Position numbers and translations under genes: made by a program | The notes under the pieces: model-generated | What the model was told of the DNA's origin: nothing | Database searches by the model: none | Seen by the model: the letters and a program-made list of their open reading frames with translations, nothing else | Shown here: positions 60,032 through 64,000 of the stretch, one piece after another | Position numbering within the stretch: the first letter of the stretch is position 1 | Layout of the letters: every line of letters begins with the position of its first letter | NCBI RefSeq assembly: GCF_047123815.1 | Contig: NZ_CP138920.1 | Coordinates: forward strand, 1 to 64,000 | Origin: Maricaulis sp017643475 | GTDB taxonomy: Bacteria; Pseudomonadota; Alphaproteobacteria; Caulobacterales; Maricaulaceae | Reading direction: 5' to 3' | DNA: 64,000 nucleotides

Positions 60032-61072
60032 TCAGGATGTGGTCGCGGCGGTGCGTGTCAGCGACAGTGCCTGAAGCACCGTCTGTTTCGGGTCGAGATA
60101 GAGCGCTTCCGCATCGCGGACAAGCTTGGCCATATCCGCCCAGGCCTTGATCCAGCCCTTGGGGTCCCTGCCATCGGTGGCGCACTGGAGCGCCTGGGCC
60201 TGATAGGCCCGGGCCAGCGCTTCATAAAAGACGGCGAGCTGATCTTCGCGGCCCTTGCCGGTGACACGGTCGGCAATACGGCGGGCATCCTGATCGCTCA
60301 GGGACTTTCCGCGCTTCACCAGGGCGTCGACGTCCTGGATAAGACTGGCGCCATCGCCGATCGCAAGCGCCAGTGCTCGCCCGGGAGACGCGCCCGCATA
60401 ATCAACCAACTGATCCAAAGAGGCCTCAGAGGGCACTCCATTACGTTCGCTCAGCCACCGGCAGACGGCTGTAGGCTCAGGAGCGCGCAGCACAAGCTTG
60501 CGACAACGCGACCGAATGGTGGCGGGAAGGCGGCCTGGTGAATGTGAGATGAGAATGAGGATGCCGCGCTTGGGTGGCTCTTCAAGTGTCTTCAGCAAGG
60601 CATTGGCAGCATTGCGATTCATGTCATCCGCGCTGTCAACGATACACACACGCCAACCGCCCGCGCCAGCGCTTTTCTCGAAAAAGCTCGGAGCCTTGCG
60701 TGCCTCATCGACCGTGATCTCTGCACGCCAGCGCTTGCGTTTGTCATCCCAAGGACGACGCAGCATCAACAGGTCCGGATTGGCCCCGGCCTCAAGCAGC
60801 TGACTGGCCGGGTCGCGCGGACTGGAACCCAGTATGCCATATTCAGTGTCCGGCGCCGCGCCGAGAACCCTGCGCGCCATGCGCCAGGCAAGGGTGGCCT
60901 TGCCGATTCCCTTAGGCCCCGAAATCAGCCAGGCGTGGTGCAGGCGGCCGCTTTCCCAGGCTGTCTGGAATGCCCTTTCGGCGTCCAGATGCCCAAGGAG
61001 GTCATAACGTTCGCGAGGCGGCAGGCAGCCGGCTTCTTGATCCGAAGCGATATCCGGATCGGTCAGGCTCAC
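60032..61072 (-). CDS. holB: DNA polymerase III delta' subunit
   Basis: Part of the clamp loader. The 346-residue protein has an AAA+-type N-terminal domain with WLISGPKGIGKATLAWRMAR near residue 47, the VDEARK and CIVDSADDMNRNAANALLKTLEEPP segments (sensor/SRC region) and a helical C-terminal domain. It overlaps the tmk stop by four bases. The order tmk-holB-tatD-hydrolase is common. Confidence 0.93.
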   Translation of the reverse strand: MSLTDPDIASDQEAGCLPPRERYDLLGHLDAERAFQTAWESGRLHHAWLISGPKGIGKATLAWRMARRVLGAAPDTEYGILGSSPRDPASQLLEAGANPDLLMLRRPWDDKRKRWRAEITVDEARKAPSFFEKSAGAGGWRVCIVDSADDMNRNAANALLKTLEEPPKRGILILISHSPGRLPATIRSRCRKLVLRAPEPTAVCRWLSERNGVPSEASLDQLVDYAGASPGRALALAIGDGASLIQDVDALVKRGKSLSDQDARRIADRVTGKGREDQLAVFYEALARAYQAQALQCATDGRDPKGWIKAWADMAKLVRDAEALYLDPKQTVLQALSLTRTAATTS

Positions 61073-61701
61073 GCGTTTGCACCCAGCTTGTCTGCCATGA
61101 TCTCGAGAGCAGCCTCATATACTGCGTCGGGCGCCATGGAAGCGTCGAGAACAACACAACGATCCGGCTCGTCACTGGCGATGCGCAGGAAGGCGTCACG
61201 CAGACGAGTGTGGAAGTCGGTCTCGTGCATTTCGAACCGGGTCGGATCTTCTCCGCGCTCCACCGTACGGCGCAGGCCGACCAGCGGATCCAGGTCGAGA
61301 ATAAACGTCAGGTCAGGATAGAAATCCTCGAGCGCGACAGTGTGCAACTGGCGAATACGCGCGATATCAACCCCGCCCGCAGCCCCCTGATAGGCCAGAG
61401 TACTGTCTGAAAATCGGTCCGAGATTACCCAGGCACCCCGCGCCAGTGCAGGCTGGATCAGGCGCTCGACATGATCGACCCGCGCTGCATACATCAAAAG
61501 GGCTTCGGTTACGGGCGACCAGCGATCCGTCTGGCCGGTGAGCAGGATATCACGCAAATCTTCTGCGCCTGGCGTTCCACCGGGCTCACGCGTGATGATC
61601 ACTTCCAGGCCCTGGTTTTCCAGGTGGGTTTTAAGCTTGCGGATGAGGGTGGTCTTGCCAGCCCCCTCACCGCCCTCAAGCGAGATGAATTTGCCGGCCA
61701 C
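61069..61701 (-). CDS. tmk: Thymidylate kinase
   Basis: Phosphorylates dTMP to dTDP. The 210-residue protein has the P-loop EGGEGAGKTTLIRKL, the DR(Y/F) motif in VISDRFSDSTLAYQGA, and the LID-like REPGGTPGAEDLR stretch. Length and motifs are typical. It starts one base from the end of the D-alanyl-D-alanine carboxypeptidase gene. Confidence 0.96.
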   Translation of the reverse strand: MAGKFISLEGGEGAGKTTLIRKLKTHLENQGLEVIITREPGGTPGAEDLRDILLTGQTDRWSPVTEALLMYAARVDHVERLIQPALARGAWVISDRFSDSTLAYQGAAGGVDIARIRQLHTVALEDFYPDLTFILDLDPLVGLRRTVERGEDPTRFEMHETDFHTRLRDAFLRIASDEPDRCVVLDASMAPDAVYEAALEIMADKLGANA

Positions 61702-61702
61702 G

Positions 61703-62848
61703 TCAGTTCCCGCGGATCATGTGCGCAATCGCAGCGCCGATACGGCCCATCAGACCTTTCTGGGCAACATCCTCGGACGCGACAACCGGAAACTCCCGAT
61801 CTTCCTGGCCAGGGACCTCGACGATGACGCGGCCAATTTCGTCGCCTGCGCTGATGGGGGCCGGGATCGGACCATCGAAGGCCACGGAAACAGTCATGTT
61901 GCGACGAGCGCGCCGATGCAGCGCGAGCTGAACATCCTCGGCGACTTCCAGACGCACGGTTTCAGCTTCGCCCATGAAGACTTCAGCCTGAGCCTCAAGC
62001 GCATCTCCGGCGTCGAACAGGTCATAAAGGGCATAGTCATTGATTGCTGCGCGCATCATGCGTTCGGCTTCATTGGCGCGGTCGGTGTTGGAGCCCATGC
62101 CATTGAACACAATGATCCGGCGCACTCCGTCGCGTTCAGCCGTGCCGACAAGGCCGTAGCCGCTTTCCTCGGTGTGTCCGGTTTTCAGGCCATCGGCCCC
62201 GGAAAAGACACCCAGAAGCGGATTGCGATTGTACTGACGGATACCGTTGTAGGTGAACTCGCGCTCAGCCCAGAGGGAGTAGAGTTCCGGGTGATCCGCA
62301 ATGATGATGCGAGCGAGTTCCGCCAGGTCCGCAGCGCTGATGCGGTGGTCGGGATGCGGCCAGCCGGTGGCATTGGCGAAGCTTGCGCTCTCCAGACCCA
62401 GTTCGCGTGCCCTGTCCGTCATCATTTCCGCGAACGCCTCTTCGGAACCGCCGAGGGCTTCGGCGATAACGATACAGGCGTCATTGCCGGACTGGATGAT
62501 GATCCCGCGCAGCAAGTCCTCGACCCGCGCGCGTGAATTCACTTCCAGAAACATCGTGGAACTGCCTGAAGCAGCCCCGCCCCGGCGCCAGGCATTTTCG
62601 GAGACCGGGAGTTCGTCATCCAGGCTCAATTGACCATCGCGAATGGCCTCCAGCGTCATCAGGACCGTCATCAGCTTGGACATCGAGGCCGGCGGCATGG
62701 CAACATCGCCATTGCGATCAAACAGGATTTCACCCGTATCGAAGTCCATGATCACCGCGTGGGTGGCTTCGGTCTGGTACTGATCCTGGGCAACAACAGC
62801 GCTGATCGGTGTGCTCAGGAGAAGCAGGGATGCGAGAATGGCGCGCAA
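61703..62848 (-). CDS. D-alanyl-D-alanine carboxypeptidase (DacA/DacC type)
   Basis: A low-molecular-mass penicillin-binding protein that trims the terminal D-Ala of peptidoglycan side chains. With this start the protein has 381 residues: a signal peptide ending near VVAQ, the SxxK motif in PPASMSKLMT, SGN in QSGNDACI, KTG in GLKTGHTEE, then the C-terminal PBP5-like domain and an amphipathic tail (RIGAAIAHMIRG) for membrane association. I favour the TTG at 62848 because GGAG lies eight bases upstream and it starts directly at the signal peptide. An ATG at 62899 would add 17 residues without a ribosome binding site. Confidence 0.92.
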   Translation of the reverse strand: MRAILASLLLLSTPISAVVAQDQYQTEATHAVIMDFDTGEILFDRNGDVAMPPASMSKLMTVLMTLEAIRDGQLSLDDELPVSENAWRRGGAASGSSTMFLEVNSRARVEDLLRGIIIQSGNDACIVIAEALGGSEEAFAEMMTDRARELGLESASFANATGWPHPDHRISAADLAELARIIIADHPELYSLWAEREFTYNGIRQYNRNPLLGVFSGADGLKTGHTEESGYGLVGTAERDGVRRIIVFNGMGSNTDRANEAERMMRAAINDYALYDLFDAGDALEAQAEVFMGEAETVRLEVAEDVQLALHRRARRNMTVSVAFDGPIPAPISAGDEIGRVIVEVPGQEDREFPVVASEDVAQKGLMGRIGAAIAHMIRGN

Positions 62849-62951
62849 CTTGGACGCTCCTTCGACGATTCGTGGATGACTGACGTGAAGCGCATTCAAG
62901 CGTGTGGACCCGGTCAGGTCCAGCGTTCAAACAGGGCATTTTCGTGAATTG

Positions 62952-63842
62952 TCAGCCGATGGTAACGATGCGGCTGTCGTATATCCCGTAGGAACTGAGC
63001 TGACGTGCCGCATCGACGGCGGCCTGTTCACTCGCCCAACGCCCCAGATACACACGATAAAGCGTGCGCCCATTGCCGTGGGTTTCTTCAACCCAGGCAT
63101 CCCCGAGATCGGCGACACGGGCACGAAGATTTTCCGCATTCGCCCGCATGCCAAAAGCACCGAGCTGAACGGTGAAACGCCCCTGCCCGGCAATCTGTGA
63201 CTGTTGAGATGCAGCCGTTGCCGCATGAGCCGGAGCCGGTGTTGGTGCCCGTGTTGGGACAGCCTGCGCCGGCTCACCATTGGAAGAATGCGTACGCGCA
63301 GGAGGTTCCGCGCCTGCATGAGCGGGACCAAGATAACGAACACGGACGCGGGCCAGACCACGTGAGCGATAATCCAGTTCTTCCGCGGCAGCGCGTGACA
63401 GATCGATTATGCGATCATCAACAAACGGACCCCGGTCATTGATGCGCACGATAACGCTGCGGCCATTTTCAAGATTGGTCACTTCGGCGATCGAGGGGAT
63501 CGGCAGCGTTGTGTGCGCAGCGGTCATCAGATGCTGGTCAAAAACCTCACCATTGGCGGTCGCTCGGCCGTGGAAGGTTGGGCCATACCAGGAGCCGATG
63601 CCAATCTCGTCATAGTCATCATCCCGGCGTGGGACATAGCGCTCACCTGCGACGACATAGGGGTTGCCGACTTTCTGGTGATCGCTGGAGCGTGCGATCA
63701 GGGATCGTGTTTCAGTCCTGGAGAGAGGTCTCGCAAGGCGTTCGGCACTGCTGTCAAAAGACCGCAGATTGCTCGGTGTGGAAGAACAGGCCGCCGCCAT
63801 AACGGTGCAGGCCAGAACCAGAAAAACTCTCAGCGCACGCAA
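62952..63842 (-). CDS. rlpA: RlpA-like lipoprotein with SPOR domain
   Basis: A 296-residue septal-ring lipoprotein with lipobox MAAAC (Cys19). The double-psi beta-barrel is at about 80-170 (GIGSWYGPTFHGRATANGE, VRINDRGPFVDDRIIDLS), of the RlpA lytic transglycosylase type. A Pro/Ala-rich linker follows, and a C-terminal SPOR domain (about 220-294, RFTVQLGAFG) binds denuded glycan at the septum. It lies upstream of the carboxypeptidase gene on the same strand with about 100 bases between, which gives two cell-wall genes side by side. Confidence 0.92.
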   Translation of the reverse strand: MRALRVFLVLACTVMAAACSSTPSNLRSFDSSAERLARPLSRTETRSLIARSSDHQKVGNPYVVAGERYVPRRDDDYDEIGIGSWYGPTFHGRATANGEVFDQHLMTAAHTTLPIPSIAEVTNLENGRSVIVRINDRGPFVDDRIIDLSRAAAEELDYRSRGLARVRVRYLGPAHAGAEPPARTHSSNGEPAQAVPTRAPTPAPAHAATAASQQSQIAGQGRFTVQLGAFGMRANAENLRARVADLGDAWVEETHGNGRTLYRVYLGRWASEQAAVDAARQLSSYGIYDSRIVTIG

Positions 63843-63967
63843 GACATACCATCCCGTATCTGGAAGACGTCATTCTAACCGGAGAATATCGCCGAAATGG
63901 TGAAAGCTCCGTAAGCTGCATCAAGATAGTTGCCATTCGCACCGAAAGCCGGGTAATTGGGGCTATC

Positions 63968-64000
63968 GGAGGGGTGGCAGAGTGGTCGATTGCGGCGGTC
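63968..64000 (+). tRNA. tRNA-Ser, 5' part (cut by window edge)
   Basis: The last 33 bases, beginning GGAGGGGTGGCAGAGTGG, match the acceptor stem and D arm of a serine tRNA (class II). The anticodon lies beyond the window, so the isoacceptor cannot be read, and leucine is not fully excluded. Confidence 0.75.

Noticed and set aside
1..64000. CRISPR array, insertion sequence or prophage
   Set aside because: No regularly spaced direct repeats, transposase, integrase or phage structural genes are visible. The accessory region at 28-41 kb has composition similar to its surroundings except for the short AT-rich segment.

Overview
The window is a dense stretch of chromosome from an alphaproteobacterium. 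It most resembles a marine member of the Maricaulis/Oceanicaulis group within the wider Caulobacterales. The grounds are: high-GC coding with short intergenic gaps, an alphaproteobacterial LexA with a GTTC-N7-GTTC SOS box, a pyruvate dehydrogenase E1-beta that carries its own lipoyl domain, a fused IspDF, and the gene order dusB-ntrB-ntrC-ntrY-ntrX-trkA-trkH-dat-hfq-hflX-mazG. The genus is inferred, not proved. I see no IS element, prophage, CRISPR array or rRNA. No gap between genes exceeds 300 bases; the longest is about 260 bases, at 31126-31384.

Layout. 1-10.6 kb: the 5' end of gltX, comEC, then lexA and trpC-trpD-trpG reading leftward, a divergent YibQ-type polysaccharide deacetylase, and a ppiD-trpE pair in which trpE carries a one-base frameshift. 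10.6-15.6 kb: tpiA, a degenerate receiver protein, secG, pyrG, a secreted GIN-domain (DUF2807) protein and rpmF. 15.6-28.6 kb: a PLP decarboxylase, then eno, ftsB and the pyruvate dehydrogenase genes (pdhA, an NTF2-like gene, pdhB, later pdhC and lpd). Interspersed are a GFA protein, a serine hydrolase, a double-hotdog thioesterase, a cupin and a haloalkane dehalogenase.

28.7-41.8 kb is the accessory, envelope-directed part. Three exported proteins are built from 17-residue solenoid repeats: two lipoproteins and one with a multi-pass C-terminal domain. Around them are an acyl-CoA/ACP synthetase, a tandem pair of secreted M1 metallopeptidases flanking a small DUF6702-like protein, a secreted alpha/beta hydrolase, and an SdpR/SdpI-like regulator-membrane protein pair. 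This is the least familiar region and the best candidate for an undescribed system.

41.9-64 kb returns to housekeeping: lipA, a COQ10-like START protein, pncC, ispDF, the nitrogen regulatory operon, potassium uptake trkAH, a D-amino acid aminotransferase, hfq, hflX and mazG. A leftward set follows (rlpA-like, dac, tmk, holB, tatD, PhnP-like hydrolase, mazG), and the window ends in a truncated serine tRNA. Central themes are pyruvate oxidation with lipoylation (pdhA/B/C, lpd, lipA), tryptophan synthesis (trpE, G, D, C), peptidoglycan maintenance (dac, rlpA-like, D-amino acid aminotransferase) and nitrogen/redox sensing. Both NtrC and NtrX lack the GAFTGA sigma-54 loop.
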